This document shows positions 8,950-18,100 of a stretch of 64,000 nt of DNA, in pieces. Position 1 is the first letter of the stretch, and every line of letters starts with the position of its first letter. The translations under genes were made by a program, and so were the position numbers. Source of the DNA: Acrocarpospora corrugata (GTDB taxonomy: Bacteria > Actinomycetota > Actinomycetes > Streptosporangiales > Streptosporangiaceae); the NCBI RefSeq assembly GCF_009687845.1, contig NZ_BLAD01000063.1, positions 49,307 to 113,306 on the forward strand, written 5' to 3'. The notes beneath the pieces were generated by a model. That model did no database searches. It saw only the letters and a program-made list of their open reading frames with translations, and was not told the DNA's origin.

Positions 8950-9621
8950 ATGCGGATCCGTCTGGTCGTAGCCGAGGACAGCTACCTCATCCGTGAGGGT
9001 CTGCGGTTGCTGCTCGCCACCCAGGACTACGTCGATCTCGTCGCCAGCGTGGCGAGCCTGCCGGAGCTGACCGCGGTCGTCGACGAGCACCTTCCCGACG
9101 TCGTCCTCACCGATGTACGGATGCCACCCGGCGACCGGGACGAAGGAATCCGGTTCGCCGAGGGGCTGACCAGCTCGCATCCCCGGATCGGCGTCGTGGT
9201 GCTGTCCCAGCACCTCGAACCGGATTGGGCGCTGAGACTGTTCGCCGCCGGCGCCTCCGGACGGGCGTACCTGCTCAAAGAGCGCGTCGGCGACGCCGCG
9301 CAGCTCCGCAACGCCATCGAATCCGTGGCGGCGGGCGGTTCATTCCTGGATCCGCACGTCGTGGAAGCACTCGTGCGGACCCGCACCCGGCAGGCGCCGT
9401 CGCCACTGGCTTCGCTGACCCCACGCGAGCGGGAAGTCCTCGCCCTGATCGCCACCGGCCTGTCCAACACCGCGATCATGAACCGCCTGGTGCTCAGCGA
9501 ACGAACCGTGGAAAAGCACATCACCTCCCTGCTGGCCAAGTTCGACCTCGACCCCGCCGACCCCCAGGTGAACCGCCGAGTCCGAGCCGTCCTGCTCTAC
9601 CTCTCATCCCAGAACCCGTAG
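8950..9621 (+). CDS. LuxR/NarL-family response regulator
   Basis: A 223-residue two-component response regulator. The receiver domain (about 1-120) has the acidic pair in VVAEDS, the phospho-acceptor Asp in VVLTDVRMPP, and the Lys in LLKERV. The C-terminal LuxR-type HTH (about 150-210) reads LTPREREVLALIATGLSNTAI followed by a recognition helix ending SERTVEKHI. The ATG at 8950 gives the canonical start just before the first beta strand. The cognate kinase is almost certainly the divergent gene at 6021-8070. If that gene is truly broken, this regulator is an orphan. Regulation of the membrane protein gene between them is plausible. Confidence 0.92.
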   Translation: MRIRLVVAEDSYLIREGLRLLLATQDYVDLVASVASLPELTAVVDEHLPDVVLTDVRMPPGDRDEGIRFAEGLTSSHPRIGVVVLSQHLEPDWALRLFAAGASGRAYLLKERVGDAAQLRNAIESVAAGGSFLDPHVVEALVRTRTRQAPSPLASLTPREREVLALIATGLSNTAIMNRLVLSERTVEKHITSLLAKFDLDPADPQVNRRVRAVLLYLSSQNP

Positions 9622-9691
9622 CTGGGTGGGTTGCTTTGGGCCGCTCAGATTACCTCCTGGCGTTGCAGAGCGGGTGCATAGGATCGCCTGC

Positions 9692-10429
9692 ATGGCATTG
9701 CGACCTGTTCAGGTGAACATCAAGGCTCTGGATCATTCGGCGGTCGGCCGGTTCTGGGCGGAGGCTCTCGGCTGGAGTGTTTTCAGTGGCGTGACCACCT
9801 ACGTCGCACCCGTCGGCGACTTCGTTTGGCCGGATCCGGTCGCCGTCTGCGTCGATGTTGTTCCCGTCCCGGAGCCCAAGACGACAACGAAGAACCGTGT
9901 GCACCTTGATCTCGCCACCACCTCCGCGGCCCATCAGGCGGAGTTGGTCGCGCGTCTCATGGATCTCGGTGCGATGCCGGCTGACGTGGGTCAGGGCGAA
10001 GTGCCGTGGACGGTCCTCGCCGATCCGGAGGGCAACGAGTTCTGCGTGCTGGAGCCTCGGGAGGTCTACCGGGACACCGGGCCGATCGCCGCCGTGGTGG
10101 TCGACTGCGTGGATCCGCGGGTCATGGCCCGGTTCTGGGACGAGGCGATGGATTGGACCCTGCACGAGGTGACTGACGATCATGCGGTGTTGCGTTCCGC
10201 CAAGGGTGTCGGCCCGTATCTGGAGTTCCTCCGCAAACCCGGCGTGAAGACCGTGCCAGATCGCGTCCATCTTGACCTGCTGCCGTACCCCGGTGATGAC
10301 AAAGCAGCGGAGGTGGCCCGGCTGCGGGCCCTCGGCGCCACCGACCTCGACCTCGGCCAGGGCGACGTCCCGTGGACATGCCTGGCCGACCCGGAGGGCC
10401 ACGAGTTCTGCGTCCTCGCCCTGTCCTGA
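9692..10429 (+). CDS. Two-domain VOC (glyoxalase-like) protein, copy 2
   Basis: A 245-residue tandem VOC protein, paralogous to the one at 3387-4124. Both domains keep the RFW-EA helix and the GQG-VPWT-LADPEG-EFC ending. The second domain is nearly identical to that of copy 1 across MARFWDEAMDWTLHEVTD and SAKGVGPYLEFLR, with more divergence in the first domain. The ATG at 9692 matches the start of the paralogue. Substrate and metal are unknown. Together the two copies form an inverted repeat of about 740 bp around the 4.1-9.7 kb segment. Confidence 0.88.
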   Translation: MALRPVQVNIKALDHSAVGRFWAEALGWSVFSGVTTYVAPVGDFVWPDPVAVCVDVVPVPEPKTTTKNRVHLDLATTSAAHQAELVARLMDLGAMPADVGQGEVPWTVLADPEGNEFCVLEPREVYRDTGPIAAVVVDCVDPRVMARFWDEAMDWTLHEVTDDHAVLRSAKGVGPYLEFLRKPGVKTVPDRVHLDLLPYPGDDKAAEVARLRALGATDLDLGQGDVPWTCLADPEGHEFCVLALS

Positions 10430-10593
10430 CACCGGTGGTAGGGGCTAGGCGGCCTTCGTCGTCCCAGGTCAGCGTGTAGGGCGAAGAAGTCCGCCAGGAA
10501 ATGTCGCGGTGGCATGTCGAGAACCCGCGCCCGGCTCCGTCCCCGGCAGTGAACACGGCCACAATGGGCCGTACCGCACCGAGGAGAAATACG

Positions 10594-11001
10594 ATGGCCA
10601 AGTACCTGCTGCTCAAGCACTACCGGGGCGCGCCGGCACCGGTCAACGACGTGCCGATGGAGCAGTGGACGCCGGAGGAGCTTTCGGCCCATGTGCAGTA
10701 CATGCTTGACTTCGCCGCTCGGCTTGAGGGCACCGGCGAGTTCGTCGACACGCAGGCGCTTTCCCCGGAGGGCACGTTCGTCCGGTACGACGGCGAGGGG
10801 CGGCCGCCGGTCACCGACGGCCCGTTCGCGGAGACCAAGGACCTGATCGCCGGCTGGATGGTGATCGACGTCGAGACCTACGAGCGGGCGCTCGAACTGG
10901 CCGGCGAACTGTCCGCGGCTCCGGGTGCGGGTGGGAAGCCGATCCACGAGTGGCTTGAGGTGCGCCCCTTCCTGGCCGAACCGCCCACGGTGACCGAGTG
11001 A
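10594..11001 (+). CDS. YciI/DGPF-domain protein
   Basis: A 135-residue protein of the YCII-related (DGPF) family, starting MAKYLLLKHYRG after a GAGGAG ribosome-binding site. The family's VTDGPFAETKDLIAGWMVIDV core is clear, including the Asp-Gly-Pro-Phe motif. Its stop overlaps the GTG start of the ECF sigma gene by 4 bp (GTGA). Such DGPF proteins are the conserved partners of ECF42 sigma factors, where they are thought to link the sigma factor to an unknown signal. A second YciI-ECF pair occurs at 37093-38723. Confidence 0.9.
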   Translation: MAKYLLLKHYRGAPAPVNDVPMEQWTPEELSAHVQYMLDFAARLEGTGEFVDTQALSPEGTFVRYDGEGRPPVTDGPFAETKDLIAGWMVIDVETYERALELAGELSAAPGAGGKPIHEWLEVRPFLAEPPTVTE

Positions 11002-12143
11002 ACGAGTCGCTGCTGCGGGAGCTGGTGCCCGCGGTGATCGGTCTCCTCCTCCGTCGCGGAGCCGACTTCGCGGCGGCCGAGGACGCCGTGCAGGACGCCC
11101 TGGTCGAGGCCGTCCGCGTGTGGCCGGACAGCCCGCCGCAGGACCCCAAGGGCTGGCTGGTCACCGTGGCCTGGCGTAAGTTCCTCGACGCCGCCCGTGC
11201 CGATAGTTCCCGACGGCACCGCGAGGTACGCGTCGAGGGCGAGCCCATGCCCGGCCCTGGCGAGGCGGCGGACGACACACTCCGGCTGTACTTCCTGTGC
11301 GCGCACCCGTCCCTGACACCGGCCTCGGCCGTCGCGCTCACGCTGCGCGCGGTCGGCGGCCTGACCACGCGTCAGATCGCGCGGGCCTACCTGGTGCCGG
11401 AGGCGACCATGGCCCAGCGGATCAGCAGGGCCAAGCGGACCGTCTCGGGCGCCCAGTTCAACCAGCCAGGGAACGTCGCCACGGTGCTGCGTGTGCTCTA
11501 CCTGGTCTTCAACGAGGGCTACTCCGGCGACGTCGACCTCGTCGCCGAGGCGATCCGGCTCACTCGCCAGCTGGCGGCCAGGACCAAACACGAGGAGGTC
11601 GCGGGCCTGCTCGCGCTCATGCTGCTGCACCACGCCCGGCGGCCGGCACGGACCGGCCCCGACGGCAGGCTCGTGCCCCTCGCCGAGCAGGACCGCAGCC
11701 GGTGGAACACCCGCCTGATCGCCGAGGGTGTCGACGTGCTCCAGAAAGCCCTCACCCGCGACCGCCTGGGCGAGTTCCAGGCCCAGGCCGCCATCGCCGC
11801 GCTGCACGCCGACGCCCAGGCCGCCGAGGAGACCGACTGGGTGCAGATCGTCGAGTGGTACGACGAACTGGTGCGCCTCACCGACAGCCCGGTGGCCCGC
11901 CTCAACCGGGCCGTCGCGGTCGGCGAGGCCGACGGCCCGCGGGCCGGCCTGGCCGCCCTGGCGGAGCTCGACCCCGCCCTGCCCCGCCACACCGCCGCAG
12001 CGGCGTACCTGCACGAGCGTGACGGTGACCCGGTGACCGCGGCACGGCTCTACGCCGAAGCCGCCCGATCAGCGTCCAACCTCCCCGAACGCGACCATCT
12101 CACGCGACAGGCCGCACGGCTCAACGCGCAACTGCGCAGTTGA
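10998..12143 (+). CDS. ECF42-type RNA polymerase sigma factor with long C-terminal extension
   Basis: A 381-residue sigma factor. Sigma region 2 (about 1-75) contains DFAAAEDAVQDALVEAV and GWLVTVAWRKFLDAARAD. Region 4 (about 110-150) contains LTLRAVGGLTTRQIARAYLVPEATMAQRISRAK. The remaining 200 or so residues are the helical DUF6596/TPR-like extension typical of ECF42, with NRAVAVGEADGP near its end. ECF42 factors have no obvious anti-sigma; the extension is needed for activity in characterised members. It is translationally coupled to the YciI gene. Targets cannot be predicted here, although ECF42 factors commonly act on their own DGPF gene. Confidence 0.92.
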   Translation: MNESLLRELVPAVIGLLLRRGADFAAAEDAVQDALVEAVRVWPDSPPQDPKGWLVTVAWRKFLDAARADSSRRHREVRVEGEPMPGPGEAADDTLRLYFLCAHPSLTPASAVALTLRAVGGLTTRQIARAYLVPEATMAQRISRAKRTVSGAQFNQPGNVATVLRVLYLVFNEGYSGDVDLVAEAIRLTRQLAARTKHEEVAGLLALMLLHHARRPARTGPDGRLVPLAEQDRSRWNTRLIAEGVDVLQKALTRDRLGEFQAQAAIAALHADAQAAEETDWVQIVEWYDELVRLTDSPVARLNRAVAVGEADGPRAGLAALAELDPALPRHTAAAAYLHERDGDPVTAARLYAEAARSASNLPERDHLTRQAARLNAQLRS

Positions 12144-12292
12144 CCGGCGTTCACCGCCCGGATTCGCCGCGATCCTGGACACGCTGGGCAGCCCGCCCGT
12201 TCTCTCAGAGCGGACAACCTAGATCAACACGAGGGGTGATCATCTTTTAGCGTGAAAGAGATCTATGTCCACAACAGAAAGGCTGTTCTGTC

Positions 12293-12817
12293 ATGAAACG
12301 AATCCTGCGCCGTGTCGGAGGGGTGCTGGGTGGCCTGCTGATGGTGTGGACGGTCGTCGGGGTCGCGGCTCCCGCGTCCGCCGCCGTGCCGTACACGGTC
12401 TACATCCGGCAGGAGGTGGCTCTGACGCGCAGTCTCGGCATCCTCGGCACCGCCGAGACGCGGGACCCGGTGAACGAGCTGCTCGGCTCGGCCAAGTTAT
12501 GGGAGATGAACCACATCCAGACCTACCAGGGCTCGTGGGTGGTGACCTTCGAGTACAGCAACTCCAACCTCTGCCTGGACAAGTCCATGGACACCACCGG
12601 GAACACCAACGTGTACCTCTATCCCTGTAGCGGGGCACAGAACCAGAAGTGGCTGCTCCAGAAGACGGGCTCGATCTCCGGGGCGAACCTCCACTACATC
12701 CGGACGTTCTACCAGGGCGTCGGCGGGGGAGCCTGCCTGAAGACCAACACCACCGGTCTCTCCTCGGTGGGCGCGTGCAACGCCGACGTGGACGAATACG
12801 CCATTTACGCCCTCTGA
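12293..12817 (+). CDS. Secreted ricin-B-type lectin-like protein
   Basis: A 174-residue exported protein. The signal peptide runs to about residue 30: basic MKRILRR, a hydrophobic core, then an AAPASA cleavage site. The mature part has a beta-trefoil-like CLDKSMDTTGNTNVYLYPCSG segment followed by QNQKW, the QxW motif of ricin B lectins, and a second partial repeat with GACLKTN near the end. Such domains bind galactose- or xylose-containing glycans outside the cell. It is followed by a shared terminator and faces a GH64 enzyme that carries the same kind of lectin domain, so a role in polysaccharide binding is a reasonable inference. Confidence 0.8.
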   Translation: MKRILRRVGGVLGGLLMVWTVVGVAAPASAAVPYTVYIRQEVALTRSLGILGTAETRDPVNELLGSAKLWEMNHIQTYQGSWVVTFEYSNSNLCLDKSMDTTGNTNVYLYPCSGAQNQKWLLQKTGSISGANLHYIRTFYQGVGGGACLKTNTTGLSSVGACNADVDEYAIYAL

Positions 12818-12838
12818 TGTTCCGTTAAAAGGGGTAGA

Positions 12839-12869
12839 GCAGGCGGCGTCGCAGCGTGACGCCGCCTGC
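12839..12869. terminator. Bidirectional hairpin terminator
   Basis: A perfect 12-bp inverted repeat (arms 12839-12850 and 12858-12869, 7-nt loop) lies between the convergent lectin and GH64 genes. It is GC-rich without a long U-tract, as is common for actinobacterial terminators. It probably stops transcription from both sides. Confidence 0.85.
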
Positions 12870-12873
12870 TTCG

Positions 12874-14520
12874 TCAGGGTTGGATGACGAATCGGAACGA
12901 CTGCGCGCCGCTGCCGTTGCAGGTGTACTGCACCAACTGGACGCTGTCGGCGGTGGACGCGCCGGGTACGTCGGCGCACTTGCCGCTGTGCCGGGCCGTG
13001 AAGTGGTAGTAACCGCCGCCTTCGGAAACGGCCAGCCATTGCTGGTTGTTGCCGCCGCCATAGGCCCAGAGGTGCAGCAACGCGTTGTCCGCGGTGGACA
13101 CCCCGCTCACGTCCAGCACCTGGGCGGGGTTGTTGCGGTTGTTGATCCGCACGTAGCCGCCGCTGGTGGGCTGGAGCTGGAACTGCTGCGCGTAGGAGTT
13201 GTTGCAGGTGTACTGCTGGATCGCCGTCCCGTTCGCGGTGCCGGAGGAACGGGCGTCAAGGCACTTGCCGCTGGTCTTGTTGACCAGGCTGACCCACGAG
13301 GCCGGGGGATTGGGGTCCACGGGGCCGCCGGCGCCGAACGGGCTCAGGATGATGCCGGCCGAGCGCGGGTCGCCGTCGTGCACCAGCGATTCGAAGGCGC
13401 CGACGTCGTCGAAGGCGAAGGCGTAGGCTTTCCTGTCGACCATGTTCGCGTGAATGATCTTCGCGTACTGGTTGGTCGGGTTGTTGAGGTAGAACTGGGA
13501 CGCGTCCAGGCTGGGCTGGGTGTCGATGGTGCCGAGGGTGCCGCGGTTCAGGGCGGCGCACAGCGTGCGGGCGATCGGCCCGACGACCTGGTCGTTGGGC
13601 GCGTGCAGGTTGCCGTCACAGCCCCAGACATGGGCGCTGGTCGGCTTGTTGAACGACGCGACCTGCTGTCCGGCGGAGTTGGTGAAGTTCATGACGTTGC
13701 CGCTGGTCCGGCCGAAGTACCTGATGGCGGGCTGGTCGGTGAACGGCACCACCGTCAGCGTCCTGCCGGTGTAGGCGTTCCACGCCGACGTGATGTATCC
13801 GTCCAGGTAGGTGGGGCTGAACAGGCCGGCGTCGGCCGCCTTGCCCGGCGCGAGGACGCGCAGCACGGTGCCGTCGGAACGGGTGTAGGCGGTGTTCGCC
13901 CACCCGGCCTGCGCCCGGATCGAGTTGATCGTGGTCTGGCGCCCGTTGGAGACGACGTCGCCGGTGCGCTTGGTGGCCCCGCTGGCGCCGGTCACGGTGA
14001 CGGCGTGCGGGACGGCGAACATGTCGACCTGGGAGCTGTTGAGCCAGAGCCCGGCGTCGTTGTAGGTGAACTCGCTCCAGTCGAACAGGATGTCGCGGTT
14101 CGCGTCGCCGCCCGCCCACGGCGCGGGTTGCACCAGTCCGTCGGGGGTCAGGAAGAACTTGAGTTTCTCGCCGAAGGAGAAGTACGCCCGGCCGGAGAAG
14201 CCGCGCGGGAACCGGATCGTCGTGCTGGCACCGTTTCCGGGTCCGGCGATGGACGCGTCCGGGGCCGGTGACGGCGGAATCTGGCCGCCGGTCCAGGGCA
14301 CGAAGGTGCCGGCCGCGTTGACGTAGCCGAGCCGGCCGGTGCTGAGGTTGACGCCGATCACGTATAGATAGACCGCGTCGGCGCGGCCGGTGCTGTTGGT
14401 GACGGTCACGGGCAGGAGAGCGGGTCCGATCGCCTGGGCGGGCGCGGCGGCGGCGAGCGCGATCGGGATGGCCATGGCGATCGCGGCCAGGGTGCCTAAG
14501 ACCCTTCGCTTGGTAGGCAT
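12874..14520 (-). CDS. GH64 endo-beta-1,3-glucanase with C-terminal CBM13/ricin-type lectin domain
   Basis: A 548-residue secreted enzyme predicted to cut beta-1,3-glucan (laminarin, fungal wall glucan) into short oligosaccharides. The signal peptide is MPTKRRVLG plus a long Ala-rich core ending AAPAQA. The catalytic GH64 (thaumatin-like) domain covers about residues 35-410, with DWSEFTYND, an HVWGCDGNLHAPND strand, and AYAFAFDDVG. A ricin-type beta-trefoil covers about 420-548, with CLDARSSGTANGT, QQFQL, NNQQW and CADVPGAS repeats. ATG at 14520 is chosen because it begins the signal peptide; the frame is open upstream to 14637. Its promoter and operator are listed separately; the GH81 gene is divergent from it. 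Confidence 0.92.
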   Translation of the reverse strand: MPTKRRVLGTLAAIAMAIPIALAAAAPAQAIGPALLPVTVTNSTGRADAVYLYVIGVNLSTGRLGYVNAAGTFVPWTGGQIPPSPAPDASIAGPGNGASTTIRFPRGFSGRAYFSFGEKLKFFLTPDGLVQPAPWAGGDANRDILFDWSEFTYNDAGLWLNSSQVDMFAVPHAVTVTGASGATKRTGDVVSNGRQTTINSIRAQAGWANTAYTRSDGTVLRVLAPGKAADAGLFSPTYLDGYITSAWNAYTGRTLTVVPFTDQPAIRYFGRTSGNVMNFTNSAGQQVASFNKPTSAHVWGCDGNLHAPNDQVVGPIARTLCAALNRGTLGTIDTQPSLDASQFYLNNPTNQYAKIIHANMVDRKAYAFAFDDVGAFESLVHDGDPRSAGIILSPFGAGGPVDPNPPASWVSLVNKTSGKCLDARSSGTANGTAIQQYTCNNSYAQQFQLQPTSGGYVRINNRNNPAQVLDVSGVSTADNALLHLWAYGGGNNQQWLAVSEGGGYYHFTARHSGKCADVPGASTADSVQLVQYTCNGSGAQSFRFVIQP

Positions 14521-14662
14521 TGCGAAAGTCCTCACATTCGTCGAGTGATGACGGTCGCTGGCTTCGCCGGGGGCTGAGGGCGGCTCAGGCAAGAGGAGCG
14601 GGACGGGTTCCCTCGCGAGGCGAAGATTCACGAGCACTCATCCTGGAAGAGCGTTTAGCGGG

Positions 14663-14674
14663 GAGAGCGCTCTC
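14663..14674. promoter_or_regulatory. Operator, perfect palindrome GAGAGCGCTCTC (GH64 side)
   Basis: A 12-bp perfect palindrome with a central CG step, the form expected of a LacI-family operator and close to the CebR-type box built on GAGCGCTC. It sits 2 bp downstream of the -10 box of the GH64 promoter, on top of the expected transcription start, where a bound repressor would block initiation. The same 12-mer recurs at 14940-14951. Confidence 0.85.
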
Positions 14675-14676
14675 GC

Positions 14677-14705
14677 AGATTAGGCCGGGCTCCATCGCTC
14701 GTCAA
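14677..14705 (-). promoter_or_regulatory. SigA-type promoter of GH64 gene
   Basis: On the minus strand, TTGACG (14700-14705) and TAATCT (14677-14682) are separated by exactly 17 bp, a near-consensus housekeeping promoter. The 5' leader to the ATG at 14520 would be about 150 nt. Confidence 0.8.
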
Positions 14706-14901
14706 TGGACGAAGTGCTACGGGCGCTCCACGCGCGCCTCGCGCGGTCCGCCGCGGGAGAACCCGCTTGGCGGCATCCGCCGGTAGACGTCGCGGCTCGC
14801 GACCGAGGGCGTGCGGCGGCCGGGGCGGCTTCGGCGCCGCGACACCGGACCGCATTGACCTGCACCGGAGGGATTAACCTCCGGGCAATCAGCCAGAAAC
14901 A

Positions 14902-14930
14902 TTGACGAGAGGCGTTCCGGGCACTAGTTT
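14902..14930 (+). promoter_or_regulatory. SigA-type promoter of GH81 gene
   Basis: TTGACG (14902-14907) and TAGTTT (14925-14930) are spaced by 17 bp, the same -35 hexamer and spacing as the GH64 promoter. Transcription would start around 14937, giving a leader of about 175 nt before the ATG at 15112. Confidence 0.8.
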
Positions 14931-14938
14931 CCGCGCTG

Positions 14939-14952
14939 AGAGAGCGCTCTCT
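14939..14952. promoter_or_regulatory. Operator, perfect 14-bp palindrome (GH81 side)
   Basis: AGAGAGCGCTCTCT is a perfect palindrome that contains the same 12-mer as the GH64 operator. It lies at or just after the predicted transcription start of the GH81 promoter. The matched pair of promoter and operator implies one regulator controls both glucanases. No LacI-type gene is in this window. Confidence 0.85.
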
Positions 14953-15053
14953 TCGCCGTGGAGGGAGCCCGTCCCACGGGACGCTTTCCCCGGTGCGTCC
15001 CCGATTCCACTGCGAAACCCAGACATCACCCGCTGTAGCCCCCGATCCGCCCG

Positions 15054-15090
15054 CACCCCGACTCCGCACACCCCGACTCCGCACACCCCG
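15054..15090 (+). repeat. 15-bp tandem repeat in GH81 5' leader
   Basis: The unit CACCCCGACTCCGCA occurs twice head to tail (15054-15068, 15069-15083), followed by 7 bp of a third copy. It lies in the untranslated leader just before the ribosome-binding site, so it may affect leader structure. It could equally be a neutral slippage product. Confidence 0.7.
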
Positions 15091-15111
15091 GTCGTCCACA
15101 ACGGAGGAAAA

Positions 15112-18100
15112 ATGGACCAGCCCATTGGGGCCCACTTACCGGGCGCCTCGCCGCCCAGCGCCGGCCCGCCGGCTCGCCGTACCGCGTCGCGGTCGGTCGT
15201 GGTCAGCGTGGTGCTGGCGATGATCGCCGCGATGCTCGCCTTCGTGGCCAGCACGCCTGCCGCCCAGGCGGCCACGGTCGGCGCCGGGTCGTACACCGAG
15301 ACGCTGCCGGCCGGCCGTGCGCTGCCGGTCGGCTGCGGATCGCTGTCGACCAACCCGCGCGCCTACGTCACGGCGAACGCCCCCGCCGGCGCGGTCCCCA
15401 CCAATGACTGGTGGTCGTCGCTGCTGTTCAAGAAGTTCGACTGCGCCTACAGCGAGCCGCTGCACGCGCACCCGATCTCGTACGACACGGTCGCCGGCGG
15501 CCTCGGCTTCTCCTACAACACCGTCGCCGCGATCAGCGGCACCGCGACCGGCGTCGGGGAGTACCACTACCCGTACGTGCAGGACATCCTGGTCGGCGTG
15601 ACCGGGCTGAACTCGCCGGACGCCAAGGTGGACGGCTGGACCGACTGGACGGTCACCCCGTACTGGAGTGACGGCACGCGGACGCTGAAGGCCACCATCG
15701 GGCACGGCCTGCCGTTCGCCTACTTCCAGAAGACCGGCGGCAACGCGCAGATCACCACCAGCGGGACCCCGACCGTGTGGTCCAACAGCGGCGCGACCAT
15801 CGGGTTCACCGTCAACGGCAAGGACTACCTGGGCTTCGCCCCCAGCGGCTCGACCTGGACGGTCAGCGGGACCAGCATCTCCTCGACGCTGAACGGGCAG
15901 AACTACTTCTCGGTCGCGGTGCTGCCGACGACGCCGTCGACCCCGGCGGCCACCCGTACCAGCCTGGCGACCACCTACGCGCAGTACGCTCACGCGCACG
16001 TCACCGGCACCCGGGTGTCGTACTCGTACAACCCGAGCAACTCCAACGTCAGCACCACCTACACCTTCACCACCACGGCCCGGGAGGGCAGCGCGACCGG
16101 CACCGTCATCGCGCTCTACCCGCACCAGTGGAACTACCTGACCGGCTCGACGCCGCTGGCGCAGACCTACATCTCGGCGCGCGGCCAGATGAAGGTGGTC
16201 ACCGGCAACTCCTTCAGCACCACGATGAAGTTCCAGGGTGTGCTGCCCGAGATCCCGGCGGTCGGCGACAACTCCGGCGGCGACCTGACCACCGTCACCA
16301 ACTACCTGAACGCGGAGCTCGGCGACCCCACGGCCGGCCTCGGCGACGACACCTACTGGACCGGCAAGGGCCTGGGCCGGGCGGCGCGCATCGCGGAGAT
16401 CGCCGACCAGCTCAACCTGACCGCCGTCCGGGACTCGGCGCTCAACCGCATCCGGACCAGGCTCAACGACTGGTTCACCGCCAGCGCGGGCAAGACCAGC
16501 CGGGTCTTCTACTACAACGCGGCCTGGGGCACCCTGCTCGGCTACCCGGCCTCGTACGGCTCGGACGCCGAGCTCAACGACCACCACTTCCACTACGGCT
16601 ACTACATCGCGGCCGCGGCGACGCTGGCGAAGTTCGACCCGAACTGGGCGACCAACGGCCAGTACGGCGGCATGGTCGACTTGCTGATCAGGGACGCCAA
16701 CAACTACGACCGCAACGACACCCGCTTCCCGTACCTGCGTGACTTCGACATCTACGCGGGTCACGACTGGGCGGCCGGGCACGGCGCGTTCGGCTCCGGC
16801 AACAACCAGGAGTCCTCCTCGGAAGGGATGAACTTCGCCAACGCCCTGATCCAGTGGGGTCAGGCGACCGGCAACACCGCCGTCCGCGACGCCGGCGTGT
16901 TCATCTACGCCACCCAGTCCGCGGCGATCCAGGAGTACTGGTTCGACGTGCGCAACCAGAACTTCCCGTCCACCTTCGGGCACTCCACGGTCGGCATGGT
17001 CTGGGGCTCCGGCGGCGCGTACGCCACCTGGTTCAGCGGCGAGCCCGAGATGATCCAGGGCATCAACATGCTGCCGATCACCGGTGGCCACTTCTACCTC
17101 GGCGAGTACCCGGCCTACGTGGCGACCAACTACAACGAGCTGGTCACCAACAACGGCGGCCCACCGACCGTCTGGCAGGACATCCTCCAGGAATTCCGGG
17201 CGCTCGGCGACGGACCGGCCGCTCTGGCGGCCTTCCAGGCCAACCCGGGATACACCTCAGAGGAGGGTGAGAGCAAGGCGCACACCTTCCACTGGCTGCG
17301 CAACCTGGCCTCGCTGGGCACGGTGGACACCACGGTCACCGCGAACCACCCGCTGGCGAAGGTCTTCGTCAAGAACGGGGTACGGACCTACGTCGCCTCC
17401 AACATCACCAACAGCTCGCTGACGGTGACCTTCTCCAACGGCACGACGCTGACCGCGCCGGCCGGCAAGACCGTCACCTCGGGCCTATTCACCTGGAGCG
17501 GCGGCAACGCGAACGGGGGAGGCACGCCGACCAGCCCGTCGCCCAGCCCGAGCCCGTCGCCCTCGCCGTGCGACTCCACGCTGCTCTCGCAGGGCCGGCC
17601 GGCCACCTCGTCGAGCATCGAGGCCGGCTACCCGGCCAACCTGGCGTTCGACGGCAACGGGGCCACCCGCTGGGCGAGCGCGTTCAGCGACCCGCAGTGG
17701 ATCCAGGTGGACCTCGGCTCGGTGCAGAACATCTCGGCGGTGCAGCTGACCTGGGAGGCCGCTTACGGGCGGTCGTACCAGATCCAGACCTCCACCAACG
17801 GGACGACCTGGACCAACATCTACACCACCACCACCGGTGACGGCGGCACCGACAACCTGGTGACGTCCGGGTCGGGCCGCTACGTGCGGCTCAACGGTAC
17901 GGCGCGCGGCACCGCATGGGGCTACTCGCTGTGGGAGTTCAAGGTCTTCGGCGGCGGCGTCTGCACCAGCCCGTCGCCCAGCCCATCACCCAGCCCGTCG
18001 CCCTCACCGCCCGGCCAGTTCGCCGCCAACCGGTACCCGCAGTCGAACGGCACGCTGCCGGGGACGACGGGTGCGGCCGGCAGCGTCACGCTGGCCGCGG

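Noticed and set aside
12215..12250. Inverted GATCA...TGATC around 12220-12240 upstream of the lectin gene as an operator
   Set aside because: Half-sites of only 5 bp with a 10-bp spacer are expected by chance; there is no second copy in the window.
12856..14271. A 471-codon plus-strand open frame
   Set aside because: Antisense to the GH64 gene, whose signal peptide, catalytic domain and lectin repeats are clear.
15136..17091. A 651-codon minus-strand open frame
   Set aside because: Antisense shadow of the GH81 gene without any recognisable motif.
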